Notes: generated by a model from the letters alone, not told the origin. A stretch of 64,000 bases of DNA from Flavobacterium denitrificans DSM 15936 (GCF_000425445.1 NZ_KE384377.1:552070-616069); one strand, 5' to 3'. Counted from the first letter of the stretch, positions 38,286 to 48,297 are shown. Made by a program: numbers and translations.

Positions 38286-39137
38286 TTATAAAATTTTTAT
38301 ACTAAATTGGGAATGAAAATTTTGATCTATTTCTAGAATAATAACACCTTCTTTTTCGAATAAATTTCCGGAATTGCCGGCTGTGTCTGAATAGCCAAAC
38401 CATGGTTCAATACAAACAAATGGAGCTTGGTTTTTGGTCCAGATTCCTAAACTTGGGAAATCTTCAAAATCAACTTGAATATATGGTTTTGAGTTTTCAA
38501 GTATTATCAATGAATTTGATTCCAATGTTTTGAAAACAATAGCGTCGTTTTCAAAAAGTTTATAATTTAAAGGAACAACATTGTTAATGGTTTTTAAAGT
38601 TTCGGTTTTATTAGAAATCAAATCATTTTCCAAAAGGTTGAATTTCAATGGCTCTTCTTTTTCAAATTTAAAAGCATAATTTTCGAAATTTTCACGAAGC
38701 GCAATCGCAGGATGTGCACCTATAGAAAAAGGCATTTTACTTTCTCCTTTATTAATAACGATATATTCTATTTTTAAAGAAGTGTTTTCTAGGGTGTAAA
38801 TAAGTTGCAACTCAAATTCAAAGGGATACTTTTTCAAAGTTTCTGCATTTGACTCTAATGAAAAAACCGCGCTGTTTCCTGTTTTTTCAATCAGTTGAAA
38901 TTCCATATCTCTTGCAAAACCATGTCTTGGCAATTGATATTCTTTTTCATTAATTGTATAAGTATTGTTTTTCAATGTACCAACAATCGGGAAAAGAATA
39001 GGGGAATGCTTGCTCCAGAAATCTGGGTTTCCGTCCCAAATAAATTCTTTGTCTTGATTGTTTTTTAATGAAAATAATTCGGCTCCAGCATGTTTTATTG
39101 AAGCGGTTAATACTGAATTTGATATAGTTGTATTCAA
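38286..39137 (-). CDS. Aldose 1-epimerase family protein (LacX-like)
   Basis: This 283-residue beta-sandwich protein matches the galactose mutarotase-like family. Motifs are HAGAELFSLKNNQDKEFIWDG region, WSKHSPILFPIVG, RHGFARDMEF (substrate His/Arg), SIGAHPAIAL and VCIEPWFGYSD (catalytic Glu region). It probably converts alpha and beta anomers of a hexose or hexose phosphate. The broken GNAT gene follows 1 bp downstream. Confidence 0.9.
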   Translation of the reverse strand: MNTTISNSVLTASIKHAGAELFSLKNNQDKEFIWDGNPDFWSKHSPILFPIVGTLKNNTYTINEKEYQLPRHGFARDMEFQLIEKTGNSAVFSLESNAETLKKYPFEFELQLIYTLENTSLKIEYIVINKGESKMPFSIGAHPAIALRENFENYAFKFEKEEPLKFNLLENDLISNKTETLKTINNVVPLNYKLFENDAIVFKTLESNSLIILENSKPYIQVDFEDFPSLGIWTKNQAPFVCIEPWFGYSDTAGNSGNLFEKEGVIILEIDQNFHSQFSIKIL

Positions 39138-39323
39138 AATAATAGAATTCTAATAGTTGATTTTAATGCTGTTGTAAAGGTATTTGAATAAATTTTATTT
39201 TTTTAAGAAAACCGCTTAATTTATTTAATTGATAAAATTTTGCTAAAATTAAATTTAACCTTAGATTTTTCTCTGTAAATAGTATTTTTTTTCATTTATT
39301 TGCTAGATAAACAGCTAAAAAAT

Positions 39324-41591
39324 ATGAAAAAGCAATCTGCAAAAGCCATTTTAACCGCGGCTTTATTTTTTGGGATTTCGTCTGTATGGGCACAGCAAAC
39401 CGCGCCTGCTTCAACAGCAAATCCGGTAAACAATTATAACTATCACGATGCCTTTGCTCCGCATTTTTATACTAAAAATGGAACTTCGACGCGTACAGCA
39501 AGCGGTCAGCCAGGCACTGAATATTGGCAAAACAGAGCCGATTATCAAATTACGGCAAAATTAAATGCTACAACAAATGAAATTGTAGGTACAGATCAAA
39601 TTACATATACAAATAATAGCCCTGAAAAATTAGGATTTCTTTGGTTGAACTTGGATCAAAATTTATTTAAAAATGATTCTAGAGGAAATGCTGTTGTGCC
39701 GTTAGCTGGAAGTCGTAACGGTGCTCAAGGCCAGATTTTTGATGGGGGAAATAAAATTAAATCTGTAAAAGTAGTTTCGTCAGGAAAAAACGCTACAGAA
39801 GTTGATGCAAAATATATTATTACAGACACGAGAATGCAGATTTTCCTTCCGCAGGAATTGGCAGCAAAAGGAGGTTCTGTAAAAATCAAAATTGAATTCT
39901 CTTTTATTGCGCCTTTCGAAGGATCGGACAGAATGGGGGTTTTGGAGACTAAAAACGGAAAAATCTTTACGATTGCGCAATGGTATCCACGTATGTGTGT
40001 GTATGATGATGTTCGCGGATGGAATACGGCGCCTTACTTAGGTGCTTCTGAATTTTATTTAGAATATGGAGATTTTGATGTAAAACTTACTGTTCCTGGA
40101 AATCATTATGTTGTGGCTTCGGGAGAATTGTTAAATGGTCAAGAAGTGTTTTCTGCTGAGCAACTAAAAAGATACAAAGATGCTTCTAACAGCGATAAAA
40201 CTGTTATGATTCGTACTGCTTCTGAAGTTGAAGCAACTGCAAAAAACAATTCAGGAACCGAAAAAACATGGCATTATAAAATTAAAAATGCACGTGATTT
40301 TTCTTGGGCGTCATCTCCAGCTTTTATTTTAGATGGGGCTAAAATTAATCTTCCAAGTGGTAAGAAATCATTAGCATTATCAGCATATCCTGTTGAAAGT
40401 GATGGTCAAGGTGCTTACGGACGCTCGACAGAATATGTAAAAGCGGCAATTGAACATTATTCAAAACAATGGTTCGAATATCCTTATCCAGCAGCGACAA
40501 ATGTTGCAGGAAACGAGGGGGGAATGGAATATCCTGGAATTGTTTTTTGTGGATGGAAATCGAAAGGACAAGATTTATGGGGTGTTACAGATCACGAATT
40601 TGGTCATATTTGGTTCCCAATGATTGTGGGTTCAAACGAAAGATTATTTGCTTGGATGGATGAAGGATTCAATACTTTTATCAATTCATTGAGTACTGCA
40701 GCATTTAATAATGGAGAATACAAAGAACAGCCAACGGATTTGCATGAAGAAGCAGAATCATTTACGCGTCCTGATTTAGAAACTATCATGAGCTCTCCTG
40801 ATAATATGAAGGAATCAAATATCGGAATGTTGTGCTATTTCAAGCCAAGTGCAGGTTTGGTTCTTTTAAGAGAGCAAGTTTTAGGAAAAGAACGTTTTGA
40901 TACTGCTTTTAGAACTTATATTCAGCGTTGGGCATACAAACACCCGCAACCAGATGATTTCTTTAGATCAATGGAAAATGTTGCAGGTGAAGACTTAAGC
41001 TGGTTTTGGAGAAGCTGGTATGTAAACAACTGGCGTTTTGATCAAGGTATTAATTCGATTAAATATGTAAAAAATGATCCTTCGAAAGGTGTTATTATTA
41101 CAGTAGAAAATTTCGATAAAATGCCAATGCCTATTGTTTTAGATGTTAAAACAAAAAGCGGAAAAGTGACAAGAGTTAATTTGCCTGTAGAAATTTGGCA
41201 ACGTAATAATGATTGGTCTTTCAAGCATAATTCGACCGAAGAAATCGAAAGTATTACGTTAGATCCAGATCACGCATTTCCTGATTTCAATGAATCAAAT
41301 AATGTTTGGACTGCAGGAAAAAGTAAAGTTGAAAAAGATGTAATTTTAGATGCTTATTTGGGAATTTATTCTACTACTAAAGCGCCTATTAAAATTGAAT
41401 TTACGGAGAAAAATAGTGCCTTATATGCAGAGCTGACTAATTATCCGAAGTTTTCTGTAAAAGCAGTTGCTGGAGAAAAAGATACATTTGAATCAAAGGG
41501 AGCAGGAGTTAAATTCAAATTCAACGAAGCTAAAACTGCAGTAGATATGATTTTGAATGATGGTAAATCAATTCCGTTTACTAAGAATTAA
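39324..41591 (+). CDS. Exported M1-family metallopeptidase
   Basis: This 755-residue zinc aminopeptidase has a signal peptide ([19 protein letters not shown]). The zinc site is HEFGH (424-428) with the third ligand E447 exactly 18 residues on. Upstream, [11 protein letters not shown] replaces the usual GAMEN, a common variant. An N-terminal beta domain (about 60-290) precedes the catalytic part. The ATG at 39324 was preferred to a TTG at 39300 because it gives a clean signal peptide. It probably trims peptides in the periplasm or outside the cell. Confidence 0.93.
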   Translation: MKKQSAKAILTAALFFGISSVWAQQTAPASTANPVNNYNYHDAFAPHFYTKNGTSTRTASGQPGTEYWQNRADYQITAKLNATTNEIVGTDQITYTNNSPEKLGFLWLNLDQNLFKNDSRGNAVVPLAGSRNGAQGQIFDGGNKIKSVKVVSSGKNATEVDAKYIITDTRMQIFLPQELAAKGGSVKIKIEFSFIAPFEGSDRMGVLETKNGKIFTIAQWYPRMCVYDDVRGWNTAPYLGASEFYLEYGDFDVKLTVPGNHYVVASGELLNGQEVFSAEQLKRYKDASNSDKTVMIRTASEVEATAKNNSGTEKTWHYKIKNARDFSWASSPAFILDGAKINLPSGKKSLALSAYPVESDGQGAYGRSTEYVKAAIEHYSKQWFEYPYPAATNVAGNEGGMEYPGIVFCGWKSKGQDLWGVTDHEFGHIWFPMIVGSNERLFAWMDEGFNTFINSLSTAAFNNGEYKEQPTDLHEEAESFTRPDLETIMSSPDNMKESNIGMLCYFKPSAGLVLLREQVLGKERFDTAFRTYIQRWAYKHPQPDDFFRSMENVAGEDLSWFWRSWYVNNWRFDQGINSIKYVKNDPSKGVIITVENFDKMPMPIVLDVKTKSGKVTRVNLPVEIWQRNNDWSFKHNSTEEIESITLDPDHAFPDFNESNNVWTAGKSKVEKDVILDAYLGIYSTTKAPIKIEFTEKNSALYAELTNYPKFSVKAVAGEKDTFESKGAGVKFKFNEAKTAVDMILNDGKSIPFTKN

Positions 41592-41618
41592 AAAAATAAG
41601 ATATTTTTAAATCGTTAA

Positions 41619-41656
41619 AAACCCGATAGTTATTAGTGACTATCGGGTTTTGTTTT
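41619..41656 (+). terminator. Terminator after the M1 peptidase
   Basis: A 12-bp stem (AAACCCGATAGT / ACTATCGGGTTT) with an 8-nt loop, followed by TTGTTTTT. Confidence 0.92.
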
Positions 41657-41706
41657 TCTGTATATTCACAAAACGTAAAAAAAATGTTAGAATTTTAATT
41701 TTTTGT

Positions 41707-41735
41707 TTTGTAACTAAAAAAAATATGTACTTTTG
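41707..41735 (+). promoter_or_regulatory. Promoter of the arginine/proline cluster
   Basis: TTTG (41707-41710), 17-nt spacer, TACTTTTG (41728-41735): full consensus. The predicted transcript start (about 41741) falls on or beside the ATG of the leader ORF and gives a leader of about 325 nt before the first enzyme gene. Confidence 0.7.
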
Positions 41736-41740
41736 CACCG

Positions 41741-41827
41741 ATGAATAAAATAAGTTTACATATAACTTCTTTGTCACGGACAAACTCACCGATTACTTCT
41801 CCCGAAGTACGGACGCTATCTCTATAG
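41741..41827 (+). CDS. Possible 28-residue leader peptide of the arginine cluster
   Basis: A 29-codon ORF starts within a few bases of the predicted transcript start, so it would be leaderless. It begins MNKISLHITSLSR and ends SPEVRTLSL. It holds two arginine codons (both CGG) and many Ser/Thr/Leu codons. Its position fits a leader peptide sensing arginine, but two Arg codons are few, and no similar peptide is known to me. It may be chance. Confidence 0.3.
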   Translation: MNKISLHITSLSRTNSPITSPEVRTLSL

Positions 41828-42064
41828 TGTTCACTGAGTTTTATAGCCGTATATTTATTCATATCCATTTTTCATTTTGAAATCACATAATTTGTCCATT
41901 GGACAAACATATCCTAAAAGTATTTATTATTTTGTAAATTTTCTTGATCAAGTTTTTGATTTTGAGAATGTTACTTCTATTTTGCTTAATTTTATTGGAT
42001 TCAATTCTGGATTTCAAACGAATCAATATGCTTTAATTTTTAACTCTAACTTCAATTATTGAAA
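41741..42064 (+). promoter_or_regulatory. Structured leader of the arginine cluster, possible attenuator
   Basis: This is a 324-nt untranslated region with several potential stems. TTTGTC-ACG-GACAAA (41771-41785) and ACTTC-TCCC-GAAGT (41794-41807) come first. TACG...GCTAT pairs with ATAGC-CGTA (41807-41853, with a 3-nt bulge), and TTTGTCC-ATT-GGACAAA (41891-41907) repeats the first stem's sequence. Because the first and last hairpins share arms, alternative pairings are possible. No terminator with a T run is evident, so translation-level or processing control is as likely as attenuation. A 28-codon ORF occupies its start. Confidence 0.45.
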
Positions 42065-42712
42065 ATGAAGATCTCTATTGTTGTTACCCAGGAAGAACAC
42101 TTCAAATTCGCACAAGAAATTTGCGATACGATAGAATCATCTGCCTTGCTAAGAGGTACGGGGATTGCTAAAAGAACTCCTGAGTACATTCAGAAAAAAA
42201 TGTCGAATGGTGATGCGATGATTGCTCTGGCAGACGGGAAATTTGCAGGTTTTTGTTATATCGAAAGCTGGCAACACGGAAAATTCGTGGCACATTCGGG
42301 ATTAATTGTACATCCTGACTATAGAAGTTTAGGATTGGCAAAAAAGATAAAATCAAAAGTTTTTGACTATTCTTTGAAGAGATATCCAGATGCTAAAATA
42401 TTTGGTATTACAACTGGTTTGGCTGTAATGAAAATCAATTCTGAATTAGGCTATAAACCAGTTCCTTTCTCAGAATTAACAACAGATCCAAGTTTTTGGG
42501 CTGGCTGTAAAACCTGTACTAACTTCCCAATTTTGCAAAGCAAAGAAAACAAAATGTGTCTTTGCACCGGAATGTTATACGACCCAAAAGAAAAACAAAA
42601 AACACCGCCAAGACATCCTTTCAATGAGGCTGTTTTAAGCAGACTTAAAAAAATCAAACAGGCTTTATTCTTAAATAAAATATTGTCATTTATTTTTTTA
42701 TTCAAAATTTAA
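42065..42712 (+). CDS. GNAT acyltransferase, candidate N-acylglutamate synthase
   Basis: This 215-residue acyltransferase is first in the arginine cluster. The acyl-CoA loop is GLIVHPDYRSLGLAKKI. The C-terminal part has Cys pairs (WAGCKTC...KMCLC), possibly a metal site or a structural feature of this subfamily. Its position suggests it makes N-acetyl- or N-succinylglutamate, the first step. If the pathway uses succinyl intermediates, succinyl-CoA would be its donor. The start is taken at ATG 42065; an in-frame TTG two codons upstream is less likely. Confidence 0.8.
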   Translation: MKISIVVTQEEHFKFAQEICDTIESSALLRGTGIAKRTPEYIQKKMSNGDAMIALADGKFAGFCYIESWQHGKFVAHSGLIVHPDYRSLGLAKKIKSKVFDYSLKRYPDAKIFGITTGLAVMKINSELGYKPVPFSELTTDPSFWAGCKTCTNFPILQSKENKMCLCTGMLYDPKEKQKTPPRHPFNEAVLSRLKKIKQALFLNKILSFIFLFKI

Positions 42713-42767
42713 TCAAAAAGAAATCTCAAACTGCTACATACGAAAGTATTAGCCTAAATTATAAAAA

Positions 42768-43961
42768 ATGAAAAAAGTAGTATTAGCTTATAGCGGAGGA
42801 TTAGATACCTCGTATTGTTTGAAATATTTAAAAAATGAAAAAGGATACGAAGTTCACACTGTTCTTGTAGATACAGGAGGATTTTCTGCTGAAGAATTAA
42901 CAGCTATTGAAAAAAGAGCTTATGAGTTAGGAAGCGCACAACACGCCAACTTAACTATTTTAGATAAATATTACGATAAAGCTATAAAATACTTGATTTT
43001 CGGAAATGTATTAAAAAACAATACATATCCATTATCAGTAAGTGCTGAACGTGTTTTTCAAGCAATTGAAGCTATAAAATATGCTAAAAAAGTAGGAGCA
43101 ACTGCAATCGCTCACGGAAGTACTGGTGCAGGAAACGACCAAATTCGTTTTGATTTGATTTTCCAAACAATCGCTCCGGAAATCGAAATCATTACGCCAA
43201 TTAGAGATTTAAAATTATCAAGACAAGAAGAAGTTGATTATTTAGCTCAAAACGGAGTTCACTATTCTTGGGAAAAAGCACAATATTCAATCAATAAAGG
43301 TCTTTGGGGAACAAGTGTTGGAGGAAAAGAAACTTTAACTTCTAATCAGCCATTGCCAAGTGAAGCTTATCCTTCTCAGTTACAAAAAGAAGGTGAAGAA
43401 AAGGTAACACTTCATTTTGAGCAAGGAGAATTAGTTGGTTTAAACGGAAAAACAGATAAACCATCTAACAATATTGTAGCGCTGGAAAAACTTGCAAGTG
43501 CTTATGCAATTGGTAGAGATATTCACGTAGGTGATACTATTATCGGAATTAAAGGTAGAGTTGGATTTGAAGCTGCGGCACCTTTAATTATCATCAAAGC
43601 GCACCATTTATTAGAGAAACACACTCTTGGAAAATGGCAGCAATACTGGAAAGAGCAATTAGGAAACTGGTACGGAATGTTATTCCACGAAGGTCAGTTT
43701 TTGGATCCTGTAATGAGAAATATCGAAACGTTCCTGCAAGACACACAAAAAACAGTAAATGGAACGGTAACAGTTTCATTAAAACCATACCATTTCTCAC
43801 TTGACGGAATCGAATCTGAAAACGATTTAATGAACACAGGTTTCGGTCAATACGGAGAAATGAACAATGCTTGGACATCTGACGATGCAAAAGGATTTAT
43901 CAAGATTTTAGGAAATGCACAAAACATATTCTCATCTGTAAACAAATTAGATCATGATTAA
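42768..43961 (+). CDS. argG: Argininosuccinate synthase
   Basis: This 397-residue enzyme joins citrulline and aspartate using ATP. The P loop LAYSGGLDTSYCLKYL is at the N-terminus. AHGSTGAGNDQIRFDL and SINKGLWGTSVGGKET bind citrulline and aspartate. It is second in the cluster; its last 8 bases overlap argC, so translation is coupled. Confidence 0.97.
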   Translation: MKKVVLAYSGGLDTSYCLKYLKNEKGYEVHTVLVDTGGFSAEELTAIEKRAYELGSAQHANLTILDKYYDKAIKYLIFGNVLKNNTYPLSVSAERVFQAIEAIKYAKKVGATAIAHGSTGAGNDQIRFDLIFQTIAPEIEIITPIRDLKLSRQEEVDYLAQNGVHYSWEKAQYSINKGLWGTSVGGKETLTSNQPLPSEAYPSQLQKEGEEKVTLHFEQGELVGLNGKTDKPSNNIVALEKLASAYAIGRDIHVGDTIIGIKGRVGFEAAAPLIIIKAHHLLEKHTLGKWQQYWKEQLGNWYGMLFHEGQFLDPVMRNIETFLQDTQKTVNGTVTVSLKPYHFSLDGIESENDLMNTGFGQYGEMNNAWTSDDAKGFIKILGNAQNIFSSVNKLDHD

Positions 43962-44931
43962 TGTCGGAATTATTGGTGGTTCGGGCTACACGGCTGGAGA
44001 ACTCATCAGAATTTTAATGTATCATCCAAAAGTAAACATCGATTTTGTTTACAGTACAACAAATGCCGGAAAACCTCTTTCTGTAGCGCACCACGATTTG
44101 ATGGGCGATATCGAAATGAATTTCACAGCCGAAATCAATCCAAATGTGAATGTTGTTTTCTTGTGTTTAGGACACGGAAAATCAATTTCATTTTTGAAAG
44201 AAAATCAGTTTGCAAGTCATACTAAAATCATTGATTTAGGAAATGATTTCAGGTTAAATAAAGACGCTCATTTCGAAGGAAAAGATTTTATTTACGGATT
44301 GCCTGAAATAAATAAAGCCGAAATCAAAAAAGCAAATTATATTGCAAATCCAGGTTGTTTTGCAACAGCTATTCAATTGGCTTTATTGCCTTTAGCAGAA
44401 CATAATTTGCTGAATAATGATGTACATATTAATGCCACAACTGGAAGTACGGGAGCGGGAGTAAGTCTTTCAGAAACTTCTCATTTCAGTTGGAGAAACA
44501 ATAATATGTCGCATTACAAAGTTTTTGAACACCAGCATTTAGGTGAAATTTCAGAAAGTTTAGTTCAGTTGCAAGACGATTTTGACAGCGAGTTGCTTTT
44601 TATTCCTAATAGAGGAGATTTTCCAAGAGGAATTTTTGCAACTTTATATACAGTTTGTGATGATAGTTTGGAGCAATTGGTTGCCAAATATGAAGAGTTT
44701 TATAAAAATGAGCCTTTCGTAACCGTTACCACAACAAACATCAACATGAAACAAGTGGTACAGACGAATAAATGTATTATTAGTTTATTGAAAAAAGGAA
44801 ACCGGGTTCTTATAACATCAATTATAGATAATTTAACCAAAGGTGCTTCAGGACAAGCGATTCAAAACATGAATTTAATGTTCGGTTTAGAAGAAACCAC
44901 AGGTTTACATTTGAAACCAAGCGGATTTTAA
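43954..44931 (+). CDS. argC: N-acyl-gamma-glutamyl-phosphate reductase
   Basis: This 325-residue NADPH-dependent enzyme reduces acylglutamyl phosphate to the semialdehyde. The Rossmann motif is GIIGGSGYTAGELIRIL. The catalytic Cys lies in ANPGCFATAIQLAL, and the catalytic His region in HYKVFEHQHLGEI. Its ATG lies within the end of argG (8-bp overlap). Confidence 0.96.
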   Translation: MINVGIIGGSGYTAGELIRILMYHPKVNIDFVYSTTNAGKPLSVAHHDLMGDIEMNFTAEINPNVNVVFLCLGHGKSISFLKENQFASHTKIIDLGNDFRLNKDAHFEGKDFIYGLPEINKAEIKKANYIANPGCFATAIQLALLPLAEHNLLNNDVHINATTGSTGAGVSLSETSHFSWRNNNMSHYKVFEHQHLGEISESLVQLQDDFDSELLFIPNRGDFPRGIFATLYTVCDDSLEQLVAKYEEFYKNEPFVTVTTTNINMKQVVQTNKCIISLLKKGNRVLITSIIDNLTKGASGQAIQNMNLMFGLEETTGLHLKPSGF

Positions 44932-44936
44932 TTTTA

Positions 44937-44994
44937 GTTGATAGTTGTTGGTTTGTAGTTGATAGAATTCGACCTTAAACCAACAACCATCAAC
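44937..44994. repeat. Heptamer-periodic inverted repeat between argC and argD
   Basis: GTTGATAGTTGTTGGTTT (44937-44954) pairs with AAACCAACAACCATCAAC (44977-44994), 17 of 18 positions. Both arms consist of degenerate 7-nt units (AGTTGAT, AGTTGTT, GGTTTGT; AACCAAC, AACCATC, AACAATC). The right arm's pattern runs to about 15 bp before the argD ATG. Confidence 0.85.
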
Positions 44995-45017
44995 AATCAA
45001 CCAAAAACTAAAAAAAG

Positions 45018-46157
45018 ATGAACTTATTCAACGTTTACCCATTATACGACATAACTCCAGTAAAAGCAGTAGATTGTACAATCATTGACGACAAAGGAGT
45101 AGAATATTTAGATTTATACAGCGGACATGGTGTGATTTCTATCGGACACACACAGCCGGATTATGTAGCGAAACTTAAAAATCAATTAGATCATTTAGGA
45201 TTTTATTCAAATGCTATTCAGAATCCTTTGCAGGTTGAATTGGCACAGAAATTAGGAAAACTTTCAGGTCTTGAAGATTACGAATTATTTTTATGCAGTT
45301 CTGGAGCTGAAGCAAACGAAAATGCTTTAAAATTAGCTTCTTTTCACAACGGAAAATCAAGAGTTGTAGCTTTTGATAATTCTTTCCACGGAAGAACTTC
45401 TGCAGCCGTTGCTGTTACAGACAATAAAAAAATCGTTGCGCCAATTAATGCACAACAAGTAGTTACTTTTCTACCGTTGAACCAAATCGAATTAGTTGAA
45501 GCTGAATTGGCTAAAGGTGATGTTACAGCTGTAATTATCGAAGGAATTCAAGGAGTTGGAGGTTTAGACCAAGGAACAACTGAGTTTTTTCAAGCTTTAG
45601 AAAAAGTATGTAAAAAATACGATGTGGTTTTAATTTTAGACGAAGTACAATCAGGATACGGAAGAAGCGGGAAGTTCTTCGCTTTTCAACACCACGGAAT
45701 CAATGCTGATATTATTTCAGTTGCTAAAGGAATGGGGAACGGTTTCCCAGTTGGAGCTATTTTAATTTCTCCAAAATTCGAAGCAAGTTTCGGATTATTA
45801 GGAACTACTTTCGGCGGAAGCCATTTGTCTTGTGCAGCAGGAATTGCCGTTTTAGATGTAATCGAAAAACTGGATTTACAGAAAAATGTAAACGAAGTTT
45901 ATGAATATTTCTTGGAAAAAATCAAAGAAGTTGAAGGCATCAAACAAGTAAAAGGAAAAGGCTTGATGCTTGGAGTAGAGTTTGATTTTGATGTAGCAGC
46001 TCTAAGAAAGAAATTAATTATCGAAAAACACATTTTTACAGGAAGCGCCAACAATAAAAATCTATTAAGAATTTTACCGCCATTAACTGTGAAAAAAGCG
46101 GATATCGATACGTTTGTAAAAGCTTTAAAAGAAAGTTTAGAAGAACTCAAAAACTAA
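45018..46157 (+). CDS. argD: Acetyl/succinylornithine aminotransferase
   Basis: This 379-residue class III PLP enzyme converts the acylglutamate semialdehyde to acylornithine with glutamate as donor. Motifs are YLDLYSGHGVISIGH, CSSGAEANENALKLA, SFHGRTSAAVAVT, LILDEVQSGYGRSG and the PLP lysine in SVAKGMGNGFPVGA. Acetyl and succinyl substrates cannot be told apart from sequence. It sits between argC and proA, each gap holding a periodic hairpin repeat. Confidence 0.94.
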   Translation: MNLFNVYPLYDITPVKAVDCTIIDDKGVEYLDLYSGHGVISIGHTQPDYVAKLKNQLDHLGFYSNAIQNPLQVELAQKLGKLSGLEDYELFLCSSGAEANENALKLASFHNGKSRVVAFDNSFHGRTSAAVAVTDNKKIVAPINAQQVVTFLPLNQIELVEAELAKGDVTAVIIEGIQGVGGLDQGTTEFFQALEKVCKKYDVVLILDEVQSGYGRSGKFFAFQHHGINADIISVAKGMGNGFPVGAILISPKFEASFGLLGTTFGGSHLSCAAGIAVLDVIEKLDLQKNVNEVYEYFLEKIKEVEGIKQVKGKGLMLGVEFDFDVAALRKKLIIEKHIFTGSANNKNLLRILPPLTVKKADIDTFVKALKESLEELKN

Positions 46158-46178
46158 GTTTGCTTATAACTGTTGATT

Positions 46179-46235
46179 CGTTTAATCGTTTAACTGGTTA
46201 ATCGATTAAACGAATTAACGATTAACCAATTAAAC
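46179..46235. repeat. Octamer-periodic palindromic spacer before proA
   Basis: The sequence consists of 8-nt variants (CGTTTAAT, CGTTTAAC, TGGTTAAT, CGATTAAA, CGAATTAA, CGATTAAC, CAATTAAA). It allows two competing perfect stems: CGTTTAATCG/CGATTAAACG (46179-46188 with 46203-46212) and GGTTAATCG/CGATTAACC (46196-46204 with 46219-46227). It ends 7 bp before the proA ATG. Confidence 0.85.
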
Positions 46236-46242
46236 CAAAAAA

Positions 46243-47436
46243 ATGAATCCATTATCAATTGAAAAACGCAATGCGGTTTTGCGGACCATGGCAAAGCTGG
46301 TCGAGCTGGAGCGGAACGAGATAATCCTTACCAATCAGGAAGATCTTGCTGATTACGACGGCTCAGATTTAGCGATGGAAGAACGCTTAAAAGTAGATGA
46401 TAGAAAAGTCGACGAAATGATTTTATCACTAAACCAATTAGCTTCTCAGGAAGATCCCGTTGGCGTTGAACGTTTTCATTTTACGCATGATAATGGAATA
46501 AAAGTGGTGAATAAAACGGCTGCTTTCGGAACGATTTTAATCATATACGAATCTCGTCCCGATGTTACAATCGAAGCGGGCGGAATTGCTTTTAAATCCG
46601 GAAATAAGATTTTATTAAAAGGAGGAAAAGAGTCTTTAAAATCAAACTTAAAAATCGTAAGTCTTTGGCACAAAGCTTTAGAAGAAAATGGAGTTTCAAA
46701 AGACTGGGTGGAATATCTGAATTATAACAGAACAGAAACCCAGGCTTTTTTAGAAAAACCAACTCAAAAAGTTGATTTAATTGTTCCAAGAGGAGGTGAA
46801 AAATTAATTGAGTTCGTAAAAGCGCATGCAACTTGTCCTGTAATTGTAAGCGGACGCGGAAACAATTTCGTTTACGTTCATGAAAAAGCAGATACAGATT
46901 TAGCTTTAAAGGTAATTTTGAATGCTAAAACAGCTAAAATATCAGCTTGTAATGCTTTAGATAAAGTTTTAATTGATTCTAAACTACCTAATTTTGAAGG
47001 TTTCACAGCAATGTTAATCGAAGCTTTAATTGAAGCCAAAGTTGAAGTTATTGTTGATAAATCGCTAGAGAATTTTGAAAATACCAAGACAATCGAAAAC
47101 GAAGATATTTGGTATGAAGAATTTCTAGATTATAAAATTGTAATCGGAACAATTGATTCGCAGCAAAATGCTATCGAAAAAATCAACAAATATTGCGGTG
47201 GACATTCAGCAGCAATTATTTCAAGAGATAACAAAGCAGCGCAACAGTTTATGGAAGCGATTGATGCAGCAGCAGTTTACCAAAATGCATCAACCCGTTT
47301 TACAGACGGCGGACAATTTGGTTTAGGCGGAGAATTGGCCATAAGTACTGATAAATTGCATCAACGTGGTCCAATTGGTTTACAGCACTTGGTAACCAAT
47401 AAATGGTATGTGTATGGAGAAGGACAGATTAGGTAA
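46243..47436 (+). CDS. proA: Glutamate-5-semialdehyde dehydrogenase
   Basis: This 397-residue aldehyde-dehydrogenase-fold enzyme reduces glutamyl-5-phosphate in proline synthesis. IYESRPDVTIEAGGIAFKSGN, the proline-pathway motif LIVPRGGEKLIEF and the catalytic-Cys region KTAKISACNALDKVLI are present, and the C-terminus matches (ASTRFTDGGQFGLGGELAIST region). It is embedded in the arginine cluster, followed by proB. proC is not in the window. Confidence 0.95.
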   Translation: MNPLSIEKRNAVLRTMAKLVELERNEIILTNQEDLADYDGSDLAMEERLKVDDRKVDEMILSLNQLASQEDPVGVERFHFTHDNGIKVVNKTAAFGTILIIYESRPDVTIEAGGIAFKSGNKILLKGGKESLKSNLKIVSLWHKALEENGVSKDWVEYLNYNRTETQAFLEKPTQKVDLIVPRGGEKLIEFVKAHATCPVIVSGRGNNFVYVHEKADTDLALKVILNAKTAKISACNALDKVLIDSKLPNFEGFTAMLIEALIEAKVEVIVDKSLENFENTKTIENEDIWYEEFLDYKIVIGTIDSQQNAIEKINKYCGGHSAAIISRDNKAAQQFMEAIDAAAVYQNASTRFTDGGQFGLGGELAISTDKLHQRGPIGLQHLVTNKWYVYGEGQIR

Positions 47437-47535
47437 TTGAGATAATTTGATAATTAGTCAATTAGATAATTAAACAATTGCACCTTAATAGATTAAAAAA
47501 AAACTTTGTGCCTTAGCGCCTTTGTGGCAAATAAC
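47437..47535. repeat. Octamer-periodic spacer plus TTAGCGCCTTTGTGGC-type repeat before proB
   Basis: 47437-47484 reads as consecutive 8-nt units beginning ATT (ATTTGATA, ATTAGTCA, ATTAGATA, ATTAAACA, ATTGCACC). It is followed by AAAACTTTGTGCC-TTAGCGCC-TTTGTGGCAA (to 47530). The last 18 bases of that second part recur before argE (50474-50492). It ends close to the proB ATG at 47539. Confidence 0.75.
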
Positions 47536-47538
47536 AAG

Positions 47539-48297
47539 ATGAAAAAACGGATTTTATTAAAAATAGGAAGTAATACTTTAACCAAAGAAACCAATCATAT
47601 TTCGCGGGGAAAGATTGAAGACCTTGGAATACAGATTGCAGTTTTAAACGATGAATATGAATTTATCATAGTAAGTTCAGGAGCAATTGCGGCAGCAAAA
47701 CAATTTGTAAAGCTGGACAATCAAGATAAGGATGTTTTTGTTAAACAAGCTTTAGCTTCAATCGGACAGCCTCATTTGATGCGGATTTACAATGAAAACT
47801 TTAAGGATTTAGGCTTAAATACATCACAGTGTTTACTTTCTTATTCTGATTTCGAAAAAGAGCAGACCAAAAAGAACATTGTGAATACCATTAATGTATT
47901 GGTTAAAAACAATTACATCCCGATTATCAATGAAAATGATACTGTTGCCACAGATGAAATTCGGTTTGGAGATAATGATAAATTAGCGGCTTTAACGGCA
48001 GTTTTGCTAAATGTTGATATTCTGATAATTGCAACCAATACTAATGGAATTTATACAAAGAATTCAATTCAGGATGAAATTCCGGAAACGATAAAATTGG
48101 TAAATGATTTGAAGTCACTTGAAAAAGAAATCGGCGAATCAAAATCATCACACGGAACAGGAGGAATGCAGTCCAAAATAGAAGCGGCAGGAATCGCAAA
48201 AGCGGCAAACATCGAAACTTGGATTGTAAATGGACTGAATGATAATTTTATTTTAAAAGCATTAAAGAATGAAATTCCGTTTACGAAAATAATCTAA
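47539..48297 (+). CDS. proB: Glutamate 5-kinase (without PUA domain)
   Basis: This 252-residue amino-acid kinase phosphorylates glutamate, the first step to proline. ILLKIGSNTLTKE, IVSSGAIAAA, INENDTVATDEIRFGDNDKLAA and GTGGMQSKIEAA match the family. It stops after the kinase domain, lacking the C-terminal PUA domain of E. coli ProB. ATG 47539 was chosen over 47506, since the longer start would translate the repeat element. Gene order proA-proB is the reverse of the usual one. Confidence 0.93.
   Translation: MKKRILLKIGSNTLTKETNHISRGKIEDLGIQIAVLNDEYEFIIVSSGAIAAAKQFVKLDNQDKDVFVKQALASIGQPHLMRIYNENFKDLGLNTSQCLLSYSDFEKEQTKKNIVNTINVLVKNNYIPIINENDTVATDEIRFGDNDKLAALTAVLLNVDILIIATNTNGIYTKNSIQDEIPETIKLVNDLKSLEKEIGESKSSHGTGGMQSKIEAAGIAKAANIETWIVNGLNDNFILKALKNEIPFTKII

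Noticed and set aside
41877-42062. 61-codon ORF in the arginine leader
   Set aside because: Starts with TTG, Phe/Asn-rich with no protein-like pattern, and covers a hairpin; more likely untranslated leader.
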